A stretch of DNA of 64,000 nucleotides, from the NCBI RefSeq assembly GCF_000720765.1, contig NZ_JODC01000016.1:127617-191616 (forward strand), written 5' to 3'. This document shows, piece after piece, positions 1 through 9,321 of this stretch; positions within the stretch are counted from its first letter, which is position 1; the number at the start of each line of letters is the position of its first letter. The translations under genes and the position numbers were made by a program. The notes below the pieces were generated by a model that saw nothing but the letters and a program-made list of their open reading frames with translations, did not search any database and was not told where the DNA came from. The stretch is from Streptomyces sp. NRRL S-646 (GTDB lineage Bacteria; Actinomycetota; Actinomycetes; Streptomycetales; Streptomycetaceae).

Positions 1-347
1 AGATGGTTGCCCATCACGGCGGGCTGGGGGCCTTCCGGGCCGTGCACTCCGCCGATGTGGCCGCGTACCGCGTAACCGAGCGAACTGAGCAGCAACCCCA
101 GTGCCCCGTTCATGTGATAGCAGTAGCCGCCTCGGCCGTCCACAGCGATACGCGCGGCGGACTCGTACGGGTCGATGCTCCAGGCTTCACCGGCGGGAAT
201 CCACAGCGTCTCGTACGGCACCCGCTCAGCATGACGCCCCACCAACAAGCGCATGGCCTCCACCGACGGCGGTGCCGCCTCAATACCGAGACGGGCCAGA
301 TACGCACGCTGGACATCGAAGTCCAATCGTGCCATCGACTCAAACAT
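1..347 (-). CDS. arylamine N-acetyltransferase, N-terminal part, cut by window edge
   Basis: The family transfers acetyl groups from acetyl-CoA to arylamines and hydrazines in the cytoplasm. The reading frame enters from position 1 and starts at an ATG at 347 (or 335). It shows the family hallmark RGGYCYHMNGAL near residues 72-83, where Cys is the catalytic nucleophile. About 40 residues later MGNHL supplies the His of the Cys-His-Asp triad. The Asp and the second half lie beyond the window. A purine tract (AAGAAAG) precedes the start. The visible part has no frameshift, so the gene is probably intact. Family assignment is firm; the substrate is unknown. Confidence 0.85.
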   Translation of the reverse strand, partial: MFESMARLDFDVQRAYLARLGIEAAPPSVEAMRLLVGRHAERVPYETLWIPAGEAWSIDPYESAARIAVDGRGGYCYHMNGALGLLLSSLGYAVRGHIGGVHGPEGPQPAVMGNH

Positions 348-670
348 GGACCCATTCTTTCTTAGCTGCGCAAACATGTGAACTGCTCTCATATCGGGAG
401 AAAATCGCCGAGAAACCTGAGACGGTCGACGAGAGCGGTGATGGACAGGGCGCCGCGACGCGCGCCGCCCTACGGCCGGATCACTCCCCGAACACCGACG
501 GCGAGCCTGCGCTGGCCGCACGGTCCAAGAAAACGCCGCGGTGGACGCCGCCATACTCCAGGTCCTCTCAACGACCTGGAACGCCCACGGGCAGCTGACT
601 GGCATGACCATGCGGGTCTCCCTGTCACCTACCCGGAAACCACTTGGTCCTCGCGGTGGGGTCGGACAGG
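348..670. other. intergenic, no gene recognised
   Basis: This stretch separates the divergent acetyltransferase and CPCC genes. Open frames exist on the plus strand but have arginine/proline-rich composition and no recognisable domain. It should hold both promoters; no clear operator was seen. Confidence 0.5.
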
Positions 671-1066
671 ATGACGCGCGTGATCCTGAAGTACCCCTGC
701 GTGTGCTGCGGCCATCTGACCATGGACGAGCCGCCGGGCTCGTATCAGATCTGTCCAGTCTGCTTCTGGGAGGACGACGCTATCCAGCTTCGCTGGCCGG
801 ACTACTCAGGCGGAGCAAACCGACCTTCGCTCATCGAGGCCCAGGAGAACTACGAGGCTTTCGGAGCTTGCGCGGAACGGTCCGTGGAGCACGTCCGCCC
901 GCCCGAGGACGACGAACCGATGGACCCGAGCTGGCGCCCTATCGATCCCGAGCGCGACCGCTTCGAGCCTGGAGGCATTCAGCTGGCCGCGTGGCCCAAC
1001 GATCGCACTGTCCTCTACTGGTGGCGCTATCGGAACACGGATTTCTGGCGTCCCGCCGACGGATGA
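671..1066 (+). CDS. CPCC-type cysteine-rich protein
   Basis: A 131-residue protein. Near the N-terminus it carries KYPCVCCGHLTM followed by QICPVCFWEDD, two CxxC pairs that should form one zinc ribbon. This is the layout of the Cys_rich_CPCC family. The rest is acidic and rich in Trp and Pro, ending WWRYRNTDFWRP. I chose the ATG at 671 because it directly precedes the conserved core; an in-frame upstream start at 644 adds nine unsupported residues. Function is unknown; members are often small stand-alone proteins of accessory regions. An ISAs1 remnant lies directly downstream. Confidence 0.8.
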   Translation: MTRVILKYPCVCCGHLTMDEPPGSYQICPVCFWEDDAIQLRWPDYSGGANRPSLIEAQENYEAFGACAERSVEHVRPPEDDEPMDPSWRPIDPERDRFEPGGIQLAAWPNDRTVLYWWRYRNTDFWRPADG

Positions 1067-1077
1067 TGCCGTCATCC

Positions 1078-1453
1078 GGACTCTTGGTCGAGTCAGGCCA
1101 CAACGCCGTCGAAGGCAGCCAGCGGCCCACCGCCCGGTCCAACGCCTCGCCGTCGATGCGGCCCAGCAGCCGCCGCACCGTCGCCTCCGCCGGCAGGCAC
1201 CGCTTCAGGGACAGCGGATCGGGCGTACGCCAAGGCGCTCCAGGACAGACGGCGGGGCGTCGGTGATCCACTCACCCACCGCCAGCAGGGAGGTCGTTCC
1301 GGCCAGAACCGCACACGCGGTCAGCGCAAGCACGACGACCAGAACGTGCCGTACGCCGCGCGGTTCACGAGGGTCGGGCACCTCAGCCACTCGCTCCAGC
1401 CGGCCCGCGATCTCCTCGGGTACGGCCCCGGGGCACTCGCGGAGAATGGTCAA
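1078..1453 (-). pseudogene. ISAs1-family transposase N-terminal remnant
   Basis: The start codon at 1453 leads into EVPDPREPRGVRHVLVVVLA and LAGTTSLLAVGEWITDAPPS, the conserved N-terminal (H-repeat-associated) domain of ISAs1 transposases. Near 1215-1240 the reading shifts frame and continues as SLKRCLPAEATVRRLLGRID and LDRAVGRWL, also family-typical. Homology then stops near 1078. The catalytic DDE core is absent, so this is a truncated, frameshifted remnant. Confidence 0.75.
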
Positions 1454-1493
1454 ATGCGAGCGGGATCGGCGATGAGGCGTTGGGAGGCACGGT

Positions 1494-1715
1494 TCATTCG
1501 CCGGCGGTGCCCTCGGTCTCCCATCGCAGCAGGTCGCCCGGCTGGCATGTGAGCGCCTCGCAAAGCGCGGCGAGCGTCGTGAAACGCACCGCCTTGGCGC
1601 GGCCGTTCTTGAGTACCGCCAGGTTGGCGGGCGTGATCCCCACGCGCTCCGCGAGGTCGCCCACGGACATCTTCCGCCTGGCCAGCATCACGTCGATGTC
1701 GACGACAATCGGCAT
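1494..1715 (-). CDS. XRE-family helix-turn-helix regulator (YozG-like)
   Basis: A 73-residue single-domain regulator. The helix-turn-helix spans roughly residues 15-60 (KMSVGDLAERVGITPANLAV, then FTTLAALCEALTCQPGDLL), with the compact layout of small XRE/Cro proteins. The ATG at 1715 overlaps the stop codon of the upstream membrane-protein gene (TGATG), so the two are translationally coupled. In this family the regulator almost always follows a DUF2975 membrane protein, as here. An imperfect palindrome upstream of the operon at 2239-2255 is a candidate autoregulatory site. Confidence 0.85.
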   Translation of the reverse strand: MPIVVDIDVMLARRKMSVGDLAERVGITPANLAVLKNGRAKAVRFTTLAALCEALTCQPGDLLRWETEGTAGE

Positions 1716-2206
1716 CAGATCACCTCGTCCAACTCGGCCTGCATCTGCGCCGCTTCGCCGTCGCGCGCGACGGCCTGGGCGAGCAGCATCCGCAGCACGA
1801 GCACGATGAGCGCGACCCCTAGGATGGCCAGGCCGATCCCACCCATGATGACGGTGACGCCCGGATCGTCCCGCTGGCCCGGCGCGTTCACGGCCGTGAC
1901 CGCGAACCACACGAGGGAAGCCGCGACGATCGCGCCGATCACGCCGTCCACGTACCGGAAGGCGGCGTGGGAGAACACGGTTCCGCGTCGCACCATCGAC
2001 ACCAGCCGCCATACGCAGACCACGGCAACCTGGACCGACACCATGCCCAGGATCGTGATCACGCGCAGCGGCGTCAGCGGAAGCGACCCGTCCTCCGGGT
2101 CGTTTCCGCTGACCAACGCCCACACCATCCCGGCCTGTACGAACACGGTGCCGGCGAGCATCATCACGAGCACGGCGCGCAGCGCACCCACTGTCAGCTT
2201 TCCCAT
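1715..2206 (-). CDS. DUF2975 family integral membrane protein
   Basis: A 163-residue protein with four predicted membrane segments: around residues 5-27, 40-62, 83-105 and 118-142. This matches the four-helix layout of DUF2975. The C-terminus is cytoplasmic-looking and acidic. I chose the ATG at 2206 because a purine-rich GGACGG lies just upstream; a start at 2221 is possible. Its stop codon overlaps the start of the XRE regulator gene. The pair is known in many bacteria but its role is not settled; a membrane partner of the regulator is an inference. Confidence 0.8.
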   Translation of the reverse strand: MGKLTVGALRAVLVMMLAGTVFVQAGMVWALVSGNDPEDGSLPLTPLRVITILGMVSVQVAVVCVWRLVSMVRRGTVFSHAAFRYVDGVIGAIVAASLVWFAVTAVNAPGQRDDPGVTVIMGGIGLAILGVALIVLVLRMLLAQAVARDGEAAQMQAELDEVI

Positions 2207-2238
2207 GGCCCATCCGTCCATCGATTCACGATCAAAAT

Positions 2239-2255
2239 CTATCGAGTTTCAATAG
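2239..2255. promoter_or_regulatory. imperfect palindrome upstream of DUF2975/XRE operon
   Basis: CTATCGA-GTT-TCAATAG is a 7-bp inverted repeat with one mismatch and a 3-bp spacer, about 33 bp upstream of the ATG at 2206. Its AT-rich setting stands out from the surrounding GC-rich DNA. Position and symmetry fit an operator for the small XRE regulator; no direct proof. Confidence 0.35.
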
Positions 2256-2709
2256 GTGGAGCAAGGGCTGGAACGGAGGTGGGCGGCGGTCTCGGATCAC
2301 GGCGGGACGCCGCCACCCCGTCCACCGGCATGGCGTGTACGCGAAGATTCTTGATCTCGTCGAAAGTGGCCTCGCTTGGCCACAAATCGGACGCCATCCG
2401 ACTACGGCGAAGCCTTGGACGAAAGGCGACCTTCAAAAGATGCTGGCCAATATCCCACTCACCGACGACGAACGCGCCGGCGACGGCTACGGGCAGACCA
2501 CCCTCGACCAACTCGTCGAACGACTCACCGACATCCCCACACCCGCCGACCCGACACCCCGCCAACTCGGTCCCCCGCGACTGCAACTCTGCTGCCGGTC
2601 ACCGACCTGACCACCCGCACGCGATCGTGCCGACCTGGTGAGCCGCGCTGAGGACCATTGAAATTTATCCAGGTGTGGGCCAGCACGACAACATGCCAGT
2701 GTCGCCGTC
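2256..2709. other. intergenic with a possible gene remnant
   Basis: A plus-strand frame at 2335-2610 reads MYAKILDLVESGLAWPQIG, then KPWTKGDLQKMLANIPLTDD and YGQTTLDQLVERLTDIPTP. This has plausible protein-like composition but lacks an SD sequence and matches no family I recognise. It may be a decayed fragment. Nothing else was seen. Confidence 0.3.
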
Positions 2710-3198
2710 GTGACCTTGATGAATGTGCTCGTCGACTTCGCCCGTACCGGCCGTATCGGCGCGCTTCACTGCGGCATGTCGCTGACCGAGGCCGAGGATC
2801 TCCTGGGCCCAGGACGCCCGCACCCCGCTATCCGGATGAGACCGGACATTGACGGCTACCCCCACGCTTGGAACGGCCTGGAGCTGGTCATCACCCAACG
2901 CCTTGTGAGCGGAATCTGGATCAGGCTCCGGCCAGGCTCAACGACCAAGCTGCCGCCGCTGGTCCTGCGCGACTCTGATTCCTACCCGTCCACAGTGCTC
3001 CGAGAGGACCTGATCGCTGCCCTTGATGCAGTCGACTGCCGCCACGACGTCAACGACCGCCTCACGTTCGGAGAGCAGTCCAGCATCCTTACCCAACCCG
3101 CGAACGTATGCGCGGTGTTCTTCACGCCTGGCCGCGACGACCAAGTGCCCCAGCGTGAACGCCTTTATCTCGGTGCACTCCATAAGCACACCGTTTGA
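2710..3198 (+). CDS. hypothetical protein, 162 residues
   Basis: A soluble protein with no signal peptide or membrane segment. The N-terminal part contains GRIGALHCGMSLTEAEDLLG, a motif style seen in many small actinomycete proteins of accessory regions. The start is GTG at 2710 or ATG at 2719; neither has a convincing SD, so the 5' end is uncertain. It lies directly upstream of an IS5 remnant and is transcribed toward it. Function is not recognised. A role as an immunity or accessory protein is only speculation. Confidence 0.6.
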   Translation: MTLMNVLVDFARTGRIGALHCGMSLTEAEDLLGPGRPHPAIRMRPDIDGYPHAWNGLELVITQRLVSGIWIRLRPGSTTKLPPLVLRDSDSYPSTVLREDLIAALDAVDCRHDVNDRLTFGEQSSILTQPANVCAVFFTPGRDDQVPQRERLYLGALHKHTV

Positions 3199-3199
3199 C

Positions 3200-3811
3200 A
3201 ACCTTGATTCCAGAAAACGCCGCAGGAGACGGTTTACGGGTTTTTCGCCCGCTGGAACCACCGCGGCGTGCCCCGTCCGGTCACGCTGATCGTCGACTCG
3301 CAGCCGGACAAGGGCGCCTCCACGATGAGCTGGGCGACGCGAGGCTCCGATCCCGCGAAATTGATCAACGGGCGCAAGAGACAGATAGCGGTGGACACAA
3401 AGGGCCTCCCCCTAATGATCACGGTGACGCCCGTTGATATGCAGGACCGCGACGCCGCACGCGAGCTGCTCCGGCGCCTTCGCCTGACCCATCCGCACAT
3501 CACGCAGGTCTGGACCGACTCGGCATACGCGACCGGCTCGTCACCATGGCCGAGAGCCTCCTCCACATCACCCTCAAGACCGTCCACCGTCCGAAGGCTG
3601 CCAAAGGCCTCGGCGTCCTCCCGCGCCGCTGGCGCGTCGACCGCACCCTGGGGTGAATCGTGGACGCCCGCCGCAACGCACGCGACTACGAACGCCTCCC
3701 GCAGTATTCCGAGGCCCACCTGAACTGGTCACTCATCACCCTCATGACCAGGCGACCGACTCGGAACAAGCCGCCCCCGGCCGGGCGAAGAAGCCGAAGC
3801 CCGCCGGCTGA
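3200..3811 (+). pseudogene. IS5-family transposase, frameshifted and interrupted
   Basis: Typical IS5 DDE-transposase segments are readable in order: FFARWNHRGVP, IVDSQPDKGA, KLINGRKRQIAVDTKGLPLM and VWTDSAYA. After a frameshift near 3535 come LKTVHRPKAAKGLGVLPRRW and RVDRTLG. A stop codon (TGA, apparently replacing Trp) follows, then VDARRNARDYERLPQYSE and LITLMTRR. The N-terminal helix-turn-helix part is missing. One frameshift, one nonsense change and 5' truncation make it inactive. Confidence 0.85.
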
Positions 3812-3820
3812 ACTGTTCCG

Positions 3821-4573
3821 CTAGAAGGCGTGGAACTCGTCAAAGGGCGGCTCGAACGACGGATCAGGCAAACGCAGGGCCCTGCAGCGCGTCGCCGGTG
3901 CGGCCTCGGCATCAGCAACCGTCGCCAGAGTGCCGGCAGGGAAGGCACCGGGAACCATCGCCCACCCCAGGTTTTGCTCGTAGTAGCGCACAGCGGTCCG
4001 CACCGATAGTGCCCCGGCATCGTCCATAACGATCAGCCCGCCAGGCCGGACTATCTTGCGCAAGAAGTACAGATCGACAAAGACCTCATGGAACCGGTGA
4101 CTGCCGTCCACGAAAGCCGCGTCAGCCACAAGACCTTCGGTGAGGAGTTGCGGGAGCGCGATCGACGAAGGAGCCGTCACAAGCGAGGCAATCGAGTCCA
4201 GTCCCGCGGAGCGCAGCAGGTCCCAGCCAACGTTGGACCAGTCACTCCCTTGAAACGGGTCGATGATGATGTGCCGGGGACGCGGCGGATTGACGGTAAC
4301 CAGCGCCTCACCGATCGCCAGCGCGGAACTGGCGTAGGCGAGACCGACCTCGACAACCGTCTGCACGCCCTCGGAGATCAGCAAGTCACGCAATTGGTCG
4401 CTATCAGGTTCGGGCACCGTGACTGTCTCGAAGTCCGCCTCGCGATCCCGCGTCCACGGCGGCCCCTCCTGCCCGAGCCGACGACGAACCTCCCTGATCC
4501 GCGCCCTATGTTCATCCGATTTCGTGTTGGCCACCCCTAACGCCAATAGATGCCTGAGGTATCCCCGCAGCAC
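3821..4573 (-). CDS. class I SAM-dependent methyltransferase (Methyltransf_24 type)
   Basis: A 250-residue protein. The Rossmann SAM-binding region begins with VVEVGLAYASSALAIGEAL around residue 73, followed by HIIIDPFQGSDW (acidic residue after strand 2), DAAFVDGSHRFHEVFVDLYF and a late PGGLIVMDD motif. This is the Methyltransf_24 arrangement, where the Asp-rich loop can coordinate a metal or contact substrate. A roughly 60-residue N-terminal extension has charged, helical character. The gene is single, on the opposite strand to the neighbouring IS5 remnant. The substrate cannot be predicted. Confidence 0.8.
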   Translation of the reverse strand: MLRGYLRHLLALGVANTKSDEHRARIREVRRRLGQEGPPWTRDREADFETVTVPEPDSDQLRDLLISEGVQTVVEVGLAYASSALAIGEALVTVNPPRPRHIIIDPFQGSDWSNVGWDLLRSAGLDSIASLVTAPSSIALPQLLTEGLVADAAFVDGSHRFHEVFVDLYFLRKIVRPGGLIVMDDAGALSVRTAVRYYEQNLGWAMVPGAFPAGTLATVADAEAAPATRCRALRLPDPSFEPPFDEFHAF

Positions 4574-5085
4574 GCCCCAAGCCCTTCCAGCCTAGGAGCA
4601 GCACCAGCACCGGGCACCCTCATCGCATCCGCCCGTCACCGCAGCGGCAGTGTGTGTTCGCCGACACGGCGACCGCCCGGCCCTTTACCTGCCGTGGTCG
4701 CGCTCATGGTCGGAGTGTCCCGGACCGTGGTGCTCGCCCAGATCATGCAACCCGAAGGCACACACGGGGCCACGAACGGCTCACCTGTGCTTGAAATCGC
4801 TGATCACCGGGGCCGCGATCACGTTGATGCCCAGGCGCAGCGCCAGCGGTTTGAACACGATCGAATTCATGGACAAGGCGACGTAGCCGTCGGAGGGTTA
4901 TTGCGACGACGGCAGGTCGCGACCCGTCACATGTGGATGGTTTGGGATCTGTTGAACTGCAGGGCGTGCCAGCACGATGGTGCAGGACACTGCCCGGCAC
5001 GCGTCGGAGGAGGACCGGCCCGGCATTCGCCGATTACCGGTGGTGACGGCCGGCGGAGGTCGGCCGCGAACGGAGGGACACCACG
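4574..5085. other. intergenic with unidentified coding scar
   Basis: No intact gene. On the minus strand around 4782-4880 a short frame reads ALSMNSIVFKPLALRLGINV followed by IAAPVISDFKHR and a stop; it looks like protein-coding sequence but I could not place the family. The promoter of the secreted protein at 5086 must lie at the right end; a GGAGG precedes that gene by a few bases. Confidence 0.35.
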
Positions 5086-5460
5086 ATGCGCAGGATCACG
5101 CGCGGCGCCGCCGCGCTCGCGCTCGCCACGGCCGCGATAGCAGCAGCCGGCACCGGCTCGGCGCACGCGAGCGACAGGACCGTGTACGGCTGTCCGGGCG
5201 GGGCGGTATGCATCTACCCCGAAGGGGCAGACATCCACACGAGCTCGCCCACGAACATCTTCTACAGCTACGGTGCCCACAATCTGAGCAACCAGTTCGG
5301 CTACCACTATGTGCTCAACAACCAATACGGCAGCGCCAACGCCACCGCCCAGTTGTGCAACGGCTACAACGGCGTCGACTGCGTGGTCACCATCGGGCTG
5401 AACGAGTTGGGTGTCTTCAACCTGACGCCGATCAACTCGGTCGTCCTGAACCGACCCTAA
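5086..5460 (+). CDS. small secreted protein with two cysteine pairs
   Basis: A 124-residue protein. Residues 1-28 form a Sec signal peptide (MRRITRGAAALALATAAIAA, cleavage likely after AHA-S). The mature part has four Cys residues (CPGGAVC and LCNGYNGVDC), consistent with two disulfides. It is rich in Asn, Tyr and Gly, and the first pair reads VYGCPGGAVCIYPEG. The pattern resembles small secreted actinomycete proteins related to peptidase-inhibitor I36-like folds, but that link is weak. The ATG has an SD (CGGAGGGACACC). No neighbour suggests a role. Confidence 0.8.
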   Translation: MRRITRGAAALALATAAIAAAGTGSAHASDRTVYGCPGGAVCIYPEGADIHTSSPTNIFYSYGAHNLSNQFGYHYVLNNQYGSANATAQLCNGYNGVDCVVTIGLNELGVFNLTPINSVVLNRP

Positions 5461-5558
5461 CCGCCCGTCAGCAGATGATTCCGGCGGCGCAGCCCGGCAG
5501 GGCGTCCGCGAGACGACACTGATCATCTTCCCGACGGTTGAGCGCTTGGAGAACAAGC

Positions 5559-5854
5559 TCAGGGCGTATCGCCGGAGTAGTGAAAGTGGCGCATCACGCC
5601 CGGGCCGGGCGTACGGGATTCTCCGGGGCGCGGGTCGTACAGGGCGCGGCCGCCTGGCCACAGCAACGGCTCGGCAGGGCGGCACCGTCGTCGTCGGCTT
5701 CCTCCGGCCGCCGGCCTGTGATGTCCAGCAGCAGTCGGCCCAGCGGCCCGCCTTCGAGGGCGGCGTACGTCTGCCACGGGCGCGGGCCGGGGTCGGGGGC
5801 CTCGTGGTCGAAGCCGTAGACCCAGCCGCACAGCAGCTGCTCATCGTCCTTCAT
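5559..5854 (-). pseudogene. hypothetical protein with internal frameshift
   Basis: Reading from the ATG at 5854 gives DDEQLLCGWVYGFDHEA, PRPWQTYAALEGGPLGRLLL and RPEEADDDGAALP. The sensible continuation (LLWPGGRALYDPRPGE, MRHFHYSGDTP) then lies in another frame, joined near 5668-5675. The acidic opening is echoed in the product at 14964-15209 (DDEQLLRGRIYGHDTDE), so the two share a short module. No domain is recognised. The frameshift suggests inactivation, unless it is a sequencing error. Confidence 0.55.
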
Positions 5855-6414
5855 CGCTCCAGCCTGTCAGTCGCCACCGACAACGCGGGCTTGCCCAGGA
5901 GCACCGTGGGCTTGTCCGCGCCGTCGGCGGAGGGGGCTTGCCCTGGTCAGGTTCGCCAGCGTCCGGGCCGGCCGCCGAACTACCACGCGGCCTGCGCGGC
6001 TTCCTCCCGCTGACGGAGGAGCTCCTGCCCCTGGCGCCCGCGTTCGTCGGCTTCAGCCTGCCGCTCTGCGCTGACAACGTTCGATCCAGATCTGGTTCTT
6101 GTTCGCTTCCAGGGCCGCTGCCGTTCCCAGTCGACACAGCGGCCAGACCGGCAGGTCCGGGGTACGGACCACGCTTCGGGTGATCTCCCAGCACGGGGTA
6201 GTAGCCCTTGCCGCGCAGGAATTCGGACAGACGGCCCTCGGAGTAGCCAGACTTGCTGACGTGGCTCGTCGAGAGTCAAGCCGCTGGCGAACAGGCGGCT
6301 GTGCACCTGCTCCAGCACGTGCGGGAGGGGTGGCGGCGACCTCCTCGTCGATCGATACCGACGACCAGTGGCTACGCGCCGTCATCGACAGGGCCAACGC
6401 TGCCTGGTCCGGCG
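5855..6414. other. decayed coding region, no intact gene
   Basis: Minus-strand pieces with protein-like composition occur in different frames, for example LEQVHSRLFASGLTLDEPRQ near 6280 and SGYSEGRLSEFLRGKGYYPV near 6200-6250. They do not join into one frame. Probably the wreck of a gene related to mobile-element functions; I could not name the family. Confidence 0.4.
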
Positions 6415-6927
6415 CTACACGCCAGTAGCGCCATCGATGCGTTCCCGGACCAGGTCGGCGTGCCCGTTATGGCGGGCGTACTCCTCGATCATGTGCACGT
6501 AGATCCAGCGAAGGTTGACGTCCTGCTCCATGAAGCGACCCGTATCGGTCAGAGCGCGCTCGGCGCAGTTCTCACGGGCGCGGGCGATCTCCGCGTGCCA
6601 GGTGGTGAGGGCGTCGCTCAGGAGGGCGCCCTCAGCCACATCGAAACCACCGTCGGGGCCGTCCGGGTCAGCCTCAGGGTCGTAGATGGGCGGAGCCTGT
6701 TCTCCGGCGAGCACACGGCGGAACCAATTCCGCTCCACTTCCGCCATGTGCTGGACCAGGCCGGTCAACGTGAAGCCGGACGGCGGCACGGACGCCGCGG
6801 CGGCCTGCTCATCGTCCAGTCCTTCGCACTTCATGACCAGTGTGCTGCGGTGAAAGTCAAGCCAGCTTTCAAGCGTCGTGCGCTCGTCGGCGTTCAGGGG
6901 CGGCATAGGGCGATCGATGGCGCTCAT
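6415..6927 (-). CDS. DinB family protein (DUF664 type)
   Basis: A 170-residue four-helix-bundle protein. Family features are visible: [19 protein letters not shown] near residue 18, [20 protein letters not shown] with a metal-ligand His around residue 59, and the C-terminal [20 protein letters not shown] with two more His ligands. This gives the three-His metal site of the DinB/DUF664 group. Such proteins include metal-dependent thiol S-transferases (for example mycothiol-dependent enzymes), but the individual substrate is not predictable. The start ATG at 6927 directly precedes the conserved region. Confidence 0.85.
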   Translation of the reverse strand: MSAIDRPMPPLNADERTTLESWLDFHRSTLVMKCEGLDDEQAAAASVPPSGFTLTGLVQHMAEVERNWFRRVLAGEQAPPIYDPEADPDGPDGGFDVAEGALLSDALTTWHAEIARARENCAERALTDTGRFMEQDVNLRWIYVHMIEEYARHNGHADLVRERIDGATGV

Positions 6928-7033
6928 CGGTTGATTATCGCCAGTGTCCGAAGCCGTCGACAGGCAGGGCCTCACTGCAGGGCGAACGTTGGCTGATGCG
7001 GCACTGACCGTCGGGGCCGCATACCGAGCCCGC

Positions 7034-7894
7034 TTACCTGACGTCGACGAAGTCGCCGGACGCTGTCGAGGCGGCGGTGGTGGCGGTGCCCGCGAAGGCA
7101 TAGCGGTAGTACCCGTCGACCGTGGCAGTGGTAGTGGTCTTCAGGACGCCGGTGCTGTTGGTCCTGACTGTCTTGAGGGTGGTGTAGGCGCTGCTGCCCT
7201 TCTTGCGGAACTGCAGCTTCGCGGGCTGGGACGCGTAACCCTCGTACTTGCCCGTGGACCAGTTCGCGCGGGCGAGCTTGCCCGTGACCGTGATGGTCTT
7301 GCCCTTCTTGACCGGCTCGGGCGTGGCGTCAGCGGTCAGCGTGGAGGACTTCTTGATCGCGACGGTGGCGACGTCGTCGTTGTAACTGGCGTTCGCGTAC
7401 AGGTCCCACCCGCCCAGGAACAGCTTCCAGGTCCCGGCGACGCCGTTGTCCTTCATGTCGGTGGCCGGGTGGATGTTGAAGACGGCCTTGCAGTTGTAGA
7501 CGCCCTGGGTCGCCGACTCCGTGCAGCTGGGGTCGTCGTCCGTCCCCAGGCCACCGGTGATGCCGTCCGTGGTCGAGCTGTCGGTGCCCTGCCACAGGAA
7601 GGCCTCGGTGAGGGCGACGCCGTTCTGGTCGGTGGCGGTGTACGTGACGATGAGGGACTTCGTGCCGGTCGTGCCGAGGACGATGTCCTTGCCACCGTTG
7701 ATGACCGCGTTCGAGAACTTGGTGTTGCCCAGCGAGTCGTTCGGACGAACGGTCCCAGAGGCGTGGGAGGCGAAGGATCTGAGCTTCGTCGACGCACCCG
7801 TGCGCTCCAACGCCTGGGCGGCAACCGGAAGAGCGACCGCGGACAGAACGACGGCACCGGAGACGACGGCGGCGGCCGCAACGCGTATACGCAT
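7034..7894 (-). CDS. secreted protein with immunoglobulin-like C-terminal domain
   Basis: A 286-residue exported protein. Residues 1-28 form a signal peptide ([20 protein letters not shown], cleavage after AQA). Residues about 40-180 form a beta-rich domain containing one Cys pair and ending [20 protein letters not shown]. Residues about 185-286 read like an Ig/bacterial surface repeat: [53 protein letters not shown]. This two-part plan is common in uncharacterised Streptomyces secreted proteins. A calcium- or cell-wall-binding role is a guess. The gene is single and intact. Confidence 0.8.
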   Translation of the reverse strand: MRIRVAAAAVVSGAVVLSAVALPVAAQALERTGASTKLRSFASHASGTVRPNDSLGNTKFSNAVINGGKDIVLGTTGTKSLIVTYTATDQNGVALTEAFLWQGTDSSTTDGITGGLGTDDDPSCTESATQGVYNCKAVFNIHPATDMKDNGVAGTWKLFLGGWDLYANASYNDDVATVAIKKSSTLTADATPEPVKKGKTITVTGKLARANWSTGKYEGYASQPAKLQFRKKGSSAYTTLKTVRTNSTGVLKTTTTATVDGYYRYAFAGTATTAASTASGDFVDVR

Positions 7895-8040
7895 GAATCC
7901 CCCACGTGAACTGAGAGGCCCGCCGAAGTCCCCCTCCGGTCGGGCCTGTTGATCTCCGCATCATATGAACTCAGTTCGGAGACAGTGAAGATCTTTCGTG
8001 CAATAAGTGCGTAATGAACTAGGAACTGTGGAGATTGTGA

Positions 8041-9310
8041 TCAACCCGTGCACCCGGAGCGCCCGAGGTGGCCAGCGCGCCCGAACATCTGGCGTTCGAG
8101 CATCTTGATCCGGTTGACTGTTCCTTCGACCGGGCCGGAGTTCCAGTCGGTGGTCAGCCCGGCGGTCACCGCGTCGAAGTCGCTGTGTAGGCCGCTGACG
8201 AAGCTACTGATGCCGGCCAGCTTGGCGTTCGTGGCATCGGTGATCCATTCGGGCAGGCGGGTGCCGCTGAGTGTGGTGAGCATCTCGACGAACGAGCCGA
8301 CCAGGTGTGCGGCGGTCTCCAGCTCGGGGCAGCGGTCGGGTTCGGCCTTGCGGTGCAGTTTCTCCTCCTCGGTGAGGGTGGCCGGGTGCCGGGTGAGCCA
8401 GCCGGTCACCTGCCGTACCCAGGGCGGTGGCGGAGCGGGCGTGAAGCCGTCCTGCCGCGGAAGGTCGCGCCGGGCCCAGTCGCGGACGGTGGAGTAGTGG
8501 CCGCGGAAGCCGCGGCCGGTGATCTCGCGGTAGAGGACGAGGATGGGTACCTTCCCATCGGTCTCGGACCAGCGTTGTGCCAGGTAGGGCTTGAACGGGT
8601 CGAGTTTGCTGGGGGGTTGGCGTTTGTGGCCTTTGACCATGCCCTACCAGCGAGCGGCGCGGGCGTATCGCTGGGCGGTGTGACGTCCCCAGCCCAGGTG
8701 ACGGGCGATGTGGCGGTTGCCCATGCCGTGGGCGAGGAGCTCGTGGACGAGGGCGTGGTAGGCGCGGGCCCGCTCGGCGAACTTGCCGGTCGGATCCTCT
8801 GTTTCGTCGTCCTGGCCCGTGTCCCGCTCGGCGGGCGTCTCCCGCGCGGGTTCGGGTTGCGGGCCGGCTGGTGACAAGTCGTGCAGGCAGGAGCGGTGAG
8901 CGGCGACGGTCTTTTCGACCGCGGTGGTGAGGTTGTGCCAGAGGTGGAAGCGGTCGGCGACCTAGAGGGCCTGAGGCGCGGCGGCGTAGGCGCCGGCACG
9001 GTCGCGGCAGATGACTTCAATGCCGGGATGGGCCTTGAGCCACGGGCCGAGAGTGGCGGCGTCGCGTTCGGGCAACAGGTCGAGGACCTCATGGGTCTCG
9101 GCGGCGATCACGACGGCTCCGTAGACGTGACCGCGCAGTAGGGCGAAGTCATCCACGCCGACGGCACGCGGCTCGGGGCGATGGGGTCGGGTAGGTCCAT
9201 CACGCGCCGCAGCAGTGTCGTGTGGCTGGGCAAGACGGGCGCCGGCCCGGCCCGCTAGGACCTGTCGGGCATTGCCCAGGGCCGTATCGGCGGCGTCTAC
9301 GAGGGCGGTG
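8041..9310 (-). pseudogene. ISL3-family transposase broken by two TAG codons
   Basis: The homologous region runs on the minus strand from about 9310. It shows [20 protein letters not shown] (catalytic Asp region) and [20 protein letters not shown], then [16 protein letters not shown], a TAG stop, and VADRFHLWHNLTTAVEKTV. A helix-turn-helix follows (HGMGNRHIARHLGWGRHTAQ), then a second TAG. After it come HKRQPPSKLDPFKPYLAQRW and finally WNSGPVEGTVNRIKMLERQM with the catalytic Glu. Both stops occur where Gln (CAG) is usual. The N-terminal zinc-finger part and the usual last residues are missing, so the element is also truncated at both ends. Confidence 0.85.
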
Positions 9311-9321
9311 TGGGACGTGGT

